Assembly: GCA_025602905.1 (NCBI GenBank)
Contig: JAHLKI010000003.1
Span: 310,001-374,000, forward strand
Source: Phlyctochytrium arcticum
Taxonomy: Eukaryota > Chytridiomycota > Chytridiomycetes > Chytridiales > Chytridiaceae
DNA: 64,000 nucleotides
Reading direction: 5' to 3'
How positions within the stretch are numbered: the stretch's first letter is position 1; every line of letters starts with the position of its first letter. A program made the position numbers and the translations under genes. The notes under the pieces were generated by a model. That model ran no database searches, was not told the origin of the DNA, and worked only from the letters and a program-made list of their open reading frames with translations. Positions 31,685 to 41,479 of this stretch are shown piece by piece.

Positions 31685-32143
31685 ATGCAGGCAGCAATTC
31701 AAGCAGGATACTCGGTCCGCTTTATTTTTCACAGCGAGGTTGGCGTGCGAGCAGGTGTGAATAAGACCGGCGTAGAAATCATCGCGCGACATCGTCATTG
31801 GCGCGTATATTACAGCGACGACAGCCATGCTGCAACGCCAAAGCTGAGAATCAAGACGGACGTCAACCAGCGAATATATGAAGGAACTGCAGGGTGCCTC
31901 ACGGTGCCAACAAACGAACAAGTCATATACGTTCGTCGCATACACTTTCTGCTACAAACTGCCTATCCCGTAGCTACACACGAACCTCAGGAAGTAGCAG
32001 TTCGCAAAAATCGCGGAGGGTGGACCAGTCCCACATCGGGTGTCCTGCCTTCCTTGCTCTATTACCATCAGCAACTAAATTGCACTTCCCTGCAGCTACT
32101 CCGAAGCTATATAGAATTTATCCAACATCTGTATTCTCAATAG
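31685..32143 (+). CDS. Hypothetical open frame, 152 codons
   Basis: The frame starts MQAAIQAGYSVRFIFHS and stays open to 32143. I see no recognisable domain, signal peptide or splice-site support. It lies at the left border of the repeat island and may be chance or a remnant. Confidence 0.2.
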   Translation: MQAAIQAGYSVRFIFHSEVGVRAGVNKTGVEIIARHRHWRVYYSDDSHAATPKLRIKTDVNQRIYEGTAGCLTVPTNEQVIYVRRIHFLLQTAYPVATHEPQEVAVRKNRGGWTSPTSGVLPSLLYYHQQLNCTSLQLLRSYIEFIQHLYSQ

Positions 32144-32204
32144 ATAACATATTTTTTTATTTCCTCTACTTCGGACAGTGGGCGGAGCAAACGTGGATTA
32201 TACA

Positions 32205-32720
32205 TTCCGGCCGCGAGAATAGCTCCCCGAACCTCGCTTGAGAATCGCTTGTCGGTGGCGACATGTTTATATCTCAGACCAAAATCACCTTTTGTATTTG
32301 TTTGATGTAAAATAAATCAACGAAAAGATAGTCAAGGTTTTGCATGAATGGTATAGGGTATCACCATAAGATAAAGGTTAACTTTAACAGCGATAGACTA
32401 CACTATTTATCAAATTACGTCCCACCAACTTAGTTAATTACAGTTGCGCAACACTAACCAAGTTAAGCGTCCTAATTCAGATCCAAGCTAATCACCACTC
32501 ATTCAGTCCCCAGGCCCAAAAGCTCAGGGAAGCGACGCTAGATCCCGCCGGAACGGTCATTGTAGTCAGAATACGAGGAGTACTGCAAATCCAGAGATGA
32601 TGGCATTTACAATACCGAGGCTTTTAAGGCGAATTCAGAACAAAAACCTTAATTGATATCTGTGATGTACTGGCCGTTCTCTGCGATGTCGCTCAATCTT
32701 GCACAAGCGAAGTAGAAGGA
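32205..32720 (-). repeat. Island segment Z, copy 1
   Basis: Related to segments at 34350-34890 and 45760-46340. On the minus strand it retains ARLSDIAENGQYITDI and a hydrophobic stretch AIISGFAVLLVF followed at once by a stop, matching the other Z copies in order. The frame between them is broken, so this copy looks like a relic. The left part shares GCGAGAATAGCTCCCCGAAC with the start of copy 2. Confidence 0.55.
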
Positions 32721-32724
32721 AGTC

Positions 32725-32890
32725 TGCGGTACAGTACCGACATCCCTGCGGGTGATATTCGCACATCATTGCTGTGCTTGATTGCCTCCTACCATGTATC
32801 ACATTGAGGTATGTTCTTTAATACAGCGGAAGCTTTAAGGTGCTCAGGCAAGGCAAAAATCCAAATATTTCAATCATAATGTATATACTT
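32725..32890. repeat. Island segment S, copy 1
   Basis: It shares with the S copies at 34980, 40705 and 46570 the order: GGGTGATA(T/C)T..CACATC, TGCTGTGCTTG, TATCACAT and GCGGAAGCTTTAAGGTGCTCAGG, ending in TTTCAATCATAATGTAT. Only one AT-rich unit remains here. The neighbouring Y relic begins directly after it. Confidence 0.6.
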
Positions 32891-32911
32891 TTTATTCATG
32901 ACGTATCTATT

Positions 32912-33190
32912 TCAACATTTTTGGTGGGCTGCATTCACCTCCTTTTTGAGGAGTTGCAAATGCTCACCCATTGCCTGGTTGTCACTGAGAAGTCCGCTCA
33001 AGCGGTGGCCCATGCGGGTGTTGGCCTCTTCGAGGGCCGCAACCTTTGATTTGAAGGTACTGTATGCGACCATTGTCACATCGTCATTCTCGCGAGGCTG
33101 CATTCTGGCTCGTAGTTGAAGATTTCATTTTCAAGTTGGTTTCTTGGCGCATCATCTTGCCGTTCTCCTGCATTTGCTTAGCTTTCAGTG
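32912..33190 (-). pseudogene. Relic of the Y coiled-coil 3' exon, copy 1
   Basis: On the minus strand it reads DVTMVAYSTFKSKVAALEE, LLSDNQAMGEHLQLLKKEV and NAAHQKC-stop. This matches the Y-B C-terminus (TMVAYLHKKVSALEGDHQA, LMKHEVDAARQA). The upstream part (MQENGKMMRQE, 33168) is in another frame, so the copy is frameshifted. Confidence 0.65.
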
Positions 33191-34320
33191 GGGTTTGTAG
33201 GCGATGGTGCCGACAGCTAAATATCCGAGATGATGCCGGTAGATTCAAAGGAGGTAGGCCGGACACCAGCTTGACAAGCATTCGAAATGCGTACTGATTG
33301 ATCGTCCGGGAGGAGAGAGGGGGAGGGATGTTGAGCGTGGTGGTTGATCCGCGTTTTCATTGCATTTGGACATACTACCAGAAGAAGGTGCCAATTAGAG
33401 GAAAGCGCAAAACCCGCCATGTTTGCTGAGGCTTACCAGGGATGGAGGACAAAGAGAGGCAATCCCGGGGAGTCCCTGGTCGCGGGCCAAATGTCGCAAA
33501 TGTGCCAGGTATCTCGATCGGATTTACGTGCAAAGCAGTTCCTGGGTCGCAGTCGTTCAGTACTCATGTCCCAAGCGTGGGCATCGGCTGGTGGTGTGGT
33601 TGTGGATCAATGGGGGGAGCATGGGGTGTGAGGTAGGAGGCAGGAGGATAGGCATTGTTTGATAGAGAATGATTATCTACTCGACGACTTTCAGAAAGGA
33701 GGAATCGCCGAAAATACTAGTTTTCCCACAAACTCACCAGAGCAAACACCATATTCAGTCCGCGTGCTCACACGCTAAATCGGTGGTCCATCAGCGGCTC
33801 TCTCTCATTGGCCGACTACTTTGGGCGCAAGGTCCAACATGGACGACATTGTTGCAGGTGGACAGGAAAGCCCGTTTCGATCGACGGCGTCGGTTTTCCG
33901 ATCAAAACGGCACAGAAGAAGTTGACGGACGTCTTTGCTGAATACTCGGAGCTGGTGCAGAAGTTCAAGGCAGCCGTATGTTTTTCTTTGGCCGTTGTTG
34001 AGTTTTTCAGAAAAAGGGGGAGCCCGACCCAGAGCCCGACCTCCTTGATGAGGCTTGAGCCATCAGGACTCGTCAGGTGACCTCGATCGAATTTGACAGC
34101 TGGCAAAAAGTATAGCAAAAAGTGAGCAGAGACATAGGAAAATATGAGGGAGAAGCGAAAACGGGAGAAACTCGCAGGATAAAGTCAATGAGTGACAGGA
34201 AATATACTCTGCCCACAATTGTTTCATCGCATGTTGGGTGGACTGCGCAATGTGGAGAGGTGCACGCGTGGGACGACAAAAATTGATTTGAAGAGCTCAG
34301 GAGAGCTAGCAAAACTCTGA
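33188..34320 (+). repeat. Island unit X, copy 1 (3'-truncated)
   Basis: Starts at the shared GTGCCGACAGCTAAATATCC. Peptide blocks on the plus strand are TTRRRCQLEESAKPAMFAEA (33370), MEDKERQSRGVP (33442) and ADYFGRK...GKPVSIDGVGFPIK..(33808), then KLTDVFAEYSELVQKFKAA followed by a possible GTATGT donor. This last frame is open here and in copy 4. The copy ends near 34320, where it joins segment Z and lacks the GLYSCGP block. Function unknown. Confidence 0.55.
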
Positions 34321-34349
34321 TTTTTAGTGAATCGGATACCGTATCATTC

Positions 34350-34890
34350 CGGGCGGCGGCGAGAATAACTCCCCGAACGTCGCCCAAGGCATAGGATGGT
34401 CATATCTCAGACCACAATCACCTTTTGTATCTGTTTGCTGCGAATAATGAATCAACGGAAAGATAGTCAAGAGTTGCAAAGTGAATCATTTGACAGGGAA
34501 TAACATGTACAATAAATTGATGTGATCAATGATATGGGTACCAATATGAGATGAGGATACCTTAACATTGAGAAATTACGCTATTAATACAGTTGCGTAC
34601 AATTGCGTATCACTAACCAAGTTAAGCTTCCTGGTCCAGATCCAGTCAAATCGCCAGCATTCAGTTCCAGTCCCAAAGGCTCAGAGAACTGACACTAGGT
34701 CCCGCTGGAACTGTCGTTCGATGAATATGAGGAATACTGCAAATCCACAGATGATGGCAATTACAACCATGGGGTTATTAAGGCGAATTCAGAGGCTCCA
34801 AAAACTTTATGGATATCTGTGATGTACTCGCTTTGATCTGCGATGCCATTCAATCTCGCAGAAACTAAATACAGAAAAGGCTGCGCTAGT
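34350..34890 (-). repeat. Island segment Z, copy 2
   Basis: On the minus strand it reads ARLNGIADQSEYITDIHKVF and, in another frame, a hydrophobic stretch NNPMVVIAIICGFAVFLIF. The latter is a plausible membrane helix, with ERQFQRDL after it and then a stop. The Cys-rich part found in copy 3 is reduced to GGHFAKFKTASCTKCS. A spliced small membrane protein is possible but not demonstrated. Confidence 0.5.
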
Positions 34891-34979
34891 CAAATTAAAT
34901 TGAACATTTGGTACAGCTGGCTGTTTTGAATTTGGCAAAGTGGCCGCCGTGCTTTTCCTCCGAGAGGAGTATTATCAAA

Positions 34980-35277
34980 CCTGATGCCGGCACATATTTC
35001 CAACGCTCACACTGTATGACAGTCCACCGCTTAAAACAATTGAGCACATACTACCCTCATCTCTTCGAGTGATACTTTCACATCATTGCTGGGCTTGCCT
35101 CACACAATATATCAGATAGAGATACGATTCTTGAATATAGCAGGAGCTTTGAATGTTGCCCTCATAATGTATAATTTTCACTCATAATGTGTATTTTTTC
35201 ACTCATAATGTATATTTTTCACTCATAATGTATATTTTTTCACTCATAATGTGTAATTTTTCGCTCAGAACGTATTA
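34980..35277. repeat. Island segment S, copy 2, with six AT-rich units
   Basis: After the conserved S sequence (TCACACTGTATGACAG, GAGTGATACTTTCACATC), a tandem array at 35155-35277 repeats CACTCATAATGTATATTTTT with a period of about 21 bp. There are five good units and a degenerate last one. The array overlaps the 3' end of locus Y-A, whose last possible coding frame stops inside it. Confidence 0.75.
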
Positions 35278-37934
35278 CCCATATCGCACTTTCTCGGGTG
35301 CAGGCAGAGGTATGAGTTGACCGTCCGTTTCGAGGTCAAACCTTGGAGTAGCATCATCCATGTTGGTGAAGACAGTGTCATCCTTGTCGTCAGAGGAGTG
35401 ATCTGATGTGCCATTGAACTTGAGCGTAGAAGTGGGAGTGTTGGACAAAAGAGTAGCAGTAGCAAGGCGGGAGAAGCGCTCGGCGTAGGCTTGTTTCCGT
35501 TGGACTTGACGGTCCTGTTCAACGGAGGCGACAGCAAGTTTAACGCGTTGGTATAAACCATGAAGACTCCTTGTAGACGGATTAGCCCGAATCTGCATAT
35601 CCCGCACCGCCCCTTCAATCTCCCCCATCAACTCATGAAATCGTGCTTAGGAACTGCAACAGGCTCAGCCCTCTCCGAAAGTACTAGCTTCCTCTTTAAT
35701 TCAGTTTCCTGCAATCAATCTCGCATTCTGTCGTCTCAGGATCTCATTTTGCTCCAACAAAGATGTTATCTCCATATCCCGGCTTGAGATCTGCATCTTC
35801 AAATTCTGATTATCACTCTCGAGCTCCTGACATCGAAGATTTGCGTGGTTTACGCGATGCTTCTCCTCTTTGTCAGATATACTGAGAAGTTTGGCATTCT
35901 CTTCCTCTAACAGCTGAATTTTTCGTGTCAGAAAACTTATTGTAGGGTCTTGCTCATACAGCGCTGGGCGGTGATGATTCGAAATCTCGTCGGTGACAAT
36001 GCGCATGTTATGCTCTTTTGGGGCAGAAGACTTCTTTACAGGGTTTGCTAATATTTTCAAATCGATACCTACTGGAGATACGAATCGGTAGTCACCATGG
36101 TTCTCCTTGGCGCCACCGGCATTGTTCCTCCCTGATGATGAAACTTCAGTCGCAGGCTTGATTGAGTTCAAGTCCAAAGGAGTAAGTGAGTTTTTGCCCT
36201 TCTCATGAGTATTCGCAAAAGATGAGCCGGATGTGACAATTGATGTAGGAGTTTCCTCGTGGTCATTTGCAGATATGAAGTGCGCTCGTGCAATCTCAGA
36301 AATGTTTCTGTCCTGATCAATACGTCTACGTTTCGGAGAGGGACCTAAAATGCTTTCAGAACCTTCGCTGTCGCCATCACTACGTTTCCGTTTCTGAGAG
36401 CGGCGTGAAGCAGTAGGCTGCTTTGATGCACTCAATTTAGTGTCACACCCAAGTGTTCCACTTTGGCGATCTTGCGCAAAGGTGGAAGGGCCCTCATTAG
36501 AGGAAGACACTGGCGTAAGATCCATGGCATCCCCCTCAGCACCGCCAAATGTCTGCTCCGGGCACGACTGGGTGTTGACTGGAGATACGGATCCATAGTC
36601 ACCATTGTCCTCACTATCGTCCCTTGAATGTTTCGTCGCCGGCGATGAACCTTGAGTCGCGGGGTTGATTAAGTTTGGAGCTGGTAGTACAGGGTCCTAT
36701 GATCAAAATTTTACTCATTAGAACTTCAAAATGCTCATTGTAAATAGCCGCCATGTACATACCGATGCTGATCCTGCGACAGTCGCGGAACTAAGTGGCT
36801 CGTGAGGTAGCCAAGTGCCAGTCAAGTTACGACGAGCTTTCGGTGCGGTGAAACTTGGGCTTGTTTCCATCACGGGGAAACGAGGTGCAGGGGTTCTAAT
36901 TCTTCGTGCAAAAATCTTCTCTCTCTCGCTTGTAGATATAATTTTGTCGACGGGCGTAATTGGATTTTGAGGGACTACTGAACCATCTGGCTGATTTCTT
37001 CCAGTGGGCGGTAAGACGGCATTGTGTGAGCCAGATCCTGAAGAAGAAAATTCCTCTGTAGTGGGAACGTGGTGTGGAAATTGGCTACTCTGGTTTGCGG
37101 CGTCGCGCGTAACTTGATTCATATCTTGTTTCGAAGCAACTGTAGTGCTTTCAGAATCTGTGCTGTCGCAATCATTGCGTCTCTGGGAGTGGTTTGAAGT
37201 GGCAGGCTGGTGGACTTCGGTCGATTGAGGGTCAGACCGAGGCGTTCCACTTTGGCGATCTTGAGCAATGATGGAAGGGCCCTCATCTGGGCTAGACATT
37301 GGTGTAAGGTCCATTGCATCGTTCTCGGTACCTCCAGTTAACTGCTCCGGGTATGACTGGGTGTCTGCTGGAGATACGGCTCCGTGGTCACCATCGACTT
37401 CATTATCGTCACTGAAATGGCTGGTCGCCGGCAATGAACCTTGAGTCACGGAGATGATTGAATTTGGAATTGGTAGTACGGGGTCCTATGATCATAAATT
37501 TGGTCGTTAGAACATTAAGATGCGCCATGTTCATAACGCCATACACATACCGATGCTGATCCTGCGTGAGTCGCGGAACTACCGGAAATGCTCGTCTCTG
37601 GCGATGAAACTTGACTGACGGGGTTGGTTGAGATTGGAACTGGTGGTAGAGGGTTCTGGAATCATAATGTCAGTAATTTGAACTTCAAGACGCGCCATGT
37701 ACGTACCATTGTTCTTCTCGGTGGAATATAAGGATTTCCAGATCGCCAAGCTTCATACATATTAGGTGCAAAGGACTTGACCAGCAGTAAGTGTGCTTCC
37801 TTCCGTCTTTCCGCCTGCAATCTCTGGCGCTCAGATATAATGAGCGCGCGACATTTGAGCGCGCGAGTAGTTGCATTTTGCTGAGATGGGCCGATGGAGT
37901 TCTCCGAATTATTGTTGGTTGTGGGGGCATCCAT
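35275..37934 (-). CDS. Modular coiled-coil nuclear-type protein, locus Y-A
   Basis: I do not recognise this family. Minus-strand exon 1 (37934-37709) starts MDAPTTNNNSENSIG and ends RRTM at a GTACGT donor. Exon 2 is 35 codons (NPLPPVPIST...). Exon 3 (about 37487-36763) is a Ser/Thr/Asp-rich module containing MDLTPMSS.DEGPS, NPITPVDKIIS and RNLTGTWLPHEPL. The last exon has the NLS-like stretches KRKRSDGDS and SPKRRRIDQDRN, then a coiled coil (FLTRKIQLLEEENAKLL, NEILRRQNARLIAGN-stop at 35701). A further coding-looking stretch, HELMGEIEGAVRDMQ ... LPAPEKVRYG-stop (35640-35275), lies one frame away. It may be an alternative last exon or a frameshifted tail. Introns of about 60 nt resemble those of Y-B. 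About 680 residues without the tail. I infer nuclear location from the KRRR motifs. Confidence 0.6.
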
Positions 37935-38460
37935 CCTTGTAAATTTCAAAGGATGGTGGTGATAGCTGAAGAAGTAAGAGCTCGTCGCGTCGACGCGTTT
38001 ATGTTGGCGAGTGTTGGGCCTGTGCCACACGCGCAGCATCGGCACTTCTGGCGGCACTTCTGTCCGGACAGTCAAACACTGATGCCGCGCGCAGTAGAAG
38101 CATTGATGTGTGGGGACAATCAATCCAACAACGGATATATTGCGTGCATTGGAAGGTGGGGCAATGTGTATGGCGAGCCGTCAAATTGTTTGTATTGATG
38201 CGCGCTTGGGGTATGGCACAATGAGATTTGAGGATTTTTCATGTGAAGCACTAGCAGTACAATGGAAATCTATTTCTGCTTACTATTTAAACCCCCAAAA
38301 AAAACGTAATTCCCTGTCCGCCATGTGTATAAAAGGCTGCTCCCCCCACTCCGTTTCCCCCACCATTGTTCTCTTCATGCCTCTGCCCAAAAAGACGACC
38401 GACGGACGTGCGACCGGGACTCTTGAACTTTATATGTATGGACGCAGTTGAAACAGCCAA
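37935..38460. promoter_or_regulatory. Duplicated divergent upstream region of Y-A
   Basis: Nearly identical to 52456-52990 upstream of Y-B. On the plus strand GTGTATAAAAGGCTGC (about 38325) is a good TATA box. It is followed by a C/T-rich leader and the short frame MPLPKKTTDGRATGTLEL..(38380-38451), which ends soon. This looks like the start of a gene cut off by the adjoining repeat. Y-A transcription would leave in the opposite direction. Confidence 0.55.
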
Positions 38461-38514
38461 ATGCACTAGTTATTTACATACATAATCGAAAAGTAACGTT
38501 CAGTGTGGGATTTA

Positions 38515-40480
38515 CAAACAACGGTGCCGACAGCTAAATATCCGAGATTGCGGACGTAGATGATGATGGTACACCGGACACTACCTTGACAAGCATTCGA
38601 AATGCGTACTGATTGATCGTCCAGGAGAGAGGGGGAGGGATGCTGAGCGTGGTTGTTGATCCGCGTTTTTATTGGATTTGGACGTCCTACCAGAAGAAGG
38701 TGCGAGTTAGAGGAAAGCGCAAAACCGGCCACATTTGCTGAAGCTTACCAAGATGGACGACAAAGAGACGCAGTTTATGAGAGTCCCTGTATGCAGGCCG
38801 AATGTCGCGAATGTACCGAGTATCTCGATCGGGTTGTCGCGGAAAACCAGTTTCGAGGTATGAATTGGAGCAGTGGGCATGGGTTGGTGTTGTGGTAATG
38901 ATCAAAGGAGGCACGATGGGGTAGAAGGTAGGAGGTAGGAGGTAGGAGGATATGCGTCGTTTGCTCGAAAGTGAATATCTGCCCGACGACTTTTAGAAAG
39001 GAGGAATCACCGAAATTACAGGTTTTCCCACAAAACTTACCAGAACAAACACCATATGCAGTCTCCGGATTGAGACCTCTGGGTCGGTGGTTCATCGGCG
39101 GCTCTTCCTCGTTGGCCGACCACTTTGGGCGCAAGGAAAAGTATGAACGACATTGTTGCAGGTTGACAGGGAAGCCCGTTTTGACTGATATCCCCGGTTT
39201 TCCGATCAAGAGGCCACAGAGGAAATAGACGGACGTTTGTACTGGATACTCAGAGTTGATGCAGAAATTCACGGCAGCCGTATGTTTTTCTTTGGTGGTC
39301 GATGTTGAGTTTTTGCAGGAGGAGCCCGAAATATGACCTCCTTGATTTTTGACGCTGAGGCTTGAACCATCCGAACGTGACTCGAATGTGACGGCTGGCA
39401 AAAAGTATGGCAAAAAGTGACTGGAGACAGAGGAAAGTATGAAGGAGCGACGGGCTAAACTTTTAGAACAAGACAAATGAGAGACAGGAAAGTACTCTGG
39501 CGACAATTGTTTGATCGCATGCAAGGTGGGCTGCGCAATTTGGAGAGTGTGAGGACGACAAAAATTGATGTGGAGAGCAAGGGATGTGTTTCACACAACA
39601 GTCAGAAAATGAACCATTCACAAAGTTCAGGCGGGTTTCCAAAAATTTGTTTATTTGCAAGTGTATCATGAGCTGTCAATGGGAAATTTGTCTGTCAGTG
39701 GATAACTTTCGGTGTCAGTGGATAATGAATGCATGATGGACTTTGTCTTGATAGGTCTGTATTCTCGCGGCTTCTTGGTCAATGTTTGGATTTCCCCTCC
39801 AGATGACAATACCAACCCAGAAAAAAAAAGGTTATGAATCAATACAAAAACAACCTGATCAAAGGTAAAATGAGGGCCAAATTCAAAATATTGAGCTTGG
39901 TAGTGTCCGACGAAGTATGTGAAGTGCTCTCTAGCAAAATGCCGCATGGCTTCACTGGCAGGTTGAGTACTCATCGCGCAAGAAATGCTGATGGTCAAAG
40001 GGTGCGAGATATGCTCTCAGTGGTTTGAGATTATAGAACAATATACGATAGGTCAGAAATTAAATGTCTGTCATGTCGGCGCTTTTTCATTGCATTCGTA
40101 TATACAATGTGGTAAACGAGGCATCGAAGCGTAATGTAAAGAGTACTGCTACCACGCCTTTGACGCGAACCCCAAAGCCAACTGAACCAAGGCGGTGCAT
40201 GACGTCCCTCTAGATGAAACTGAGAGAAAGGAAAACAACGAGATTATCATTGGCCTATCCACCTTGCAACTTACTCTTGGCGCAAATCAGCAGGGAAAAC
40301 CCTCCCATTTCGCGATACCTGCAAATCCCGCAGGTCGGCAACTCGAGGGAATAAAAACGCGTTGGGTCATCCGCGCGCATGCTTGGAGACTACCGTGTGC
40401 AAACTGCAGACTATCCGTTTCAACAGACTACTTCCAACGTCTTGAGTAGGCTCATCGCCAATGTCACCAGTATGGCAAGG
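38515..40480 (+). repeat. Island unit X, copy 2
   Basis: Shared blocks in order on the plus strand are PTRRRCELEESAKPATFAEA (38680), MDDKETQFMRVP (38753), SLADHFGRK..GKPVLTDIPGFPIK (39110-39210, then a stop), GLYSRG (about 39760), SDEVCEVLSSKMPHGFTG (39905) and the tail reading IKTRWVIRAHAWRL (about 40350). Several frames are broken relative to other copies, so I treat it as a degenerate copy. A 249-codon minus-strand frame (39524-38775) is not kept in other copies. Confidence 0.5.
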
Positions 40481-40704
40481 CAGTTTGTAGGATGAAGTTC
40501 GAGGGTATAATTGTGATTGGTTTTCATTTTCAGCCTGATACACAGATAATCAAGAATTGCAACATCACGGTACATCATAATGGTCTGGGCAAAAATCGAT
40601 CGTGAATAATAGGAGTAAATGTTCTCTATAAGTGATGAGTTAGCTATCGCATGTTTTTAATATGTGTTAAACCCAAACCTCGACGCATACAGGTGTGGTC
40701 TTTT

Positions 40705-40965
40705 ACAATAATCACTGTATGACAGCCCCCCGCTTAAAATAACTGAAAACACGCTACCCTCATCCCGGCGGGTGATACTCTCACATCGTTCCTGTGCTTG
40801 CTTACCTTACACCACGTATCACATCGCCATATGTTTCCTGAATATCGCGGAAGCTTTAAAGTGCTCAGGGAAGCAATACATGCGTCCAAATGTTTCACTC
40901 ATAATGTATGTTTTTTTTTCAATTATAATGTATTTTAATTGCTCATAATGTATCACTTCTTAGAT
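40705..40965. repeat. Island segment S, copy 3
   Basis: Contains CACTGTATGACAGCCCCCC, GGGTGATACTCTCACATC, CGCGGAAGCTTTAAAGTGCTCAGG and three AT-rich units (CTCATAATGTATG, AATTATAATGTATT, CTCATAATGTATC) ending at the stop of the adjoining Y relic. Confidence 0.7.
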
Positions 40966-41475
40966 TCAACCAATTTGGTGGTAGTTATGAAGAGTCCTTT
41001 GTAATTCTGTTTTCATGTGGTGGAGTTCCCACCCCAATTTCTGGTTTTCGGATGTCAGGCCTTCCAAGCCATCCTGCATTTGCATAATACGGCAGCCCAT
41101 GTGCCTGTTATTCTCCTCCAAATTGGAGACTTTCTTTGAAAGATACGTTATCTTTATCAAGTCAACATTCTTTCGGGCCTGCACTCTTGCCCGGAATTGC
41201 CGGTTTTCAGCTTCAAGTTGTTCCATCCTATGCTCAATGTTTTTTACCTCTTTTTTCATGAGGTGTAATTTCCACCCCAACGACTGATTGTCGCTTGAAA
41301 CTCCGCTCAGAATATCCTGCATTTGCATAAGGTGGTGGCCAATGTGCTGGTTGTCCGCCTCTAAAGTTGCGACCTTGTTTGCAAGATATGACACCGTTGT
41401 CGAATCGCTCACTTCTCGGGACATTGCGTTCCATTTCTTGACGCATCATCTTGCGGTTATCCTGCATTTGCCTAG
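40966..41475 (-). pseudogene. Relic of the Y coiled-coil 3' exon, copy 2 (internally duplicated)
   Basis: On the minus strand a 152-residue frame (41424-40966) reads VSYLANKVATLEADNQHIG, then LEAENRQFRARVQARKNVDL and YLSKKVSNLEENNRHMG. The coiled-coil block is thus present twice. It ends HNYHQIG-stop. The upstream part (RQMQDNRKMMRQEMERN) is one frame away, so the 5' part is frameshifted. The 152-residue frame could still be made if a start at 41424 is used. Confidence 0.55.
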
Positions 41476-41479
41476 CCTC

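Noticed and set aside
35160..35260. Tandem PUF (Pumilio) binding sites, because TGTATATT recurs on the plus strand
   Set aside because: Both neighbouring genes (Y and Z) read the minus strand, so their RNAs would carry the complement.
35155..35277. CRISPR-like regular repeat
   Set aside because: Units are AT-rich, adjacent without unique spacers, and the genome is eukaryotic; this is a simple tandem array.
38775..39524. Minus-strand 249-codon frame in X copy 2, and the 168-codon frame at 53890-54396 in X copy 4
   Set aside because: The two lie over the same repeat but read different frames, so neither frame is conserved between copies.
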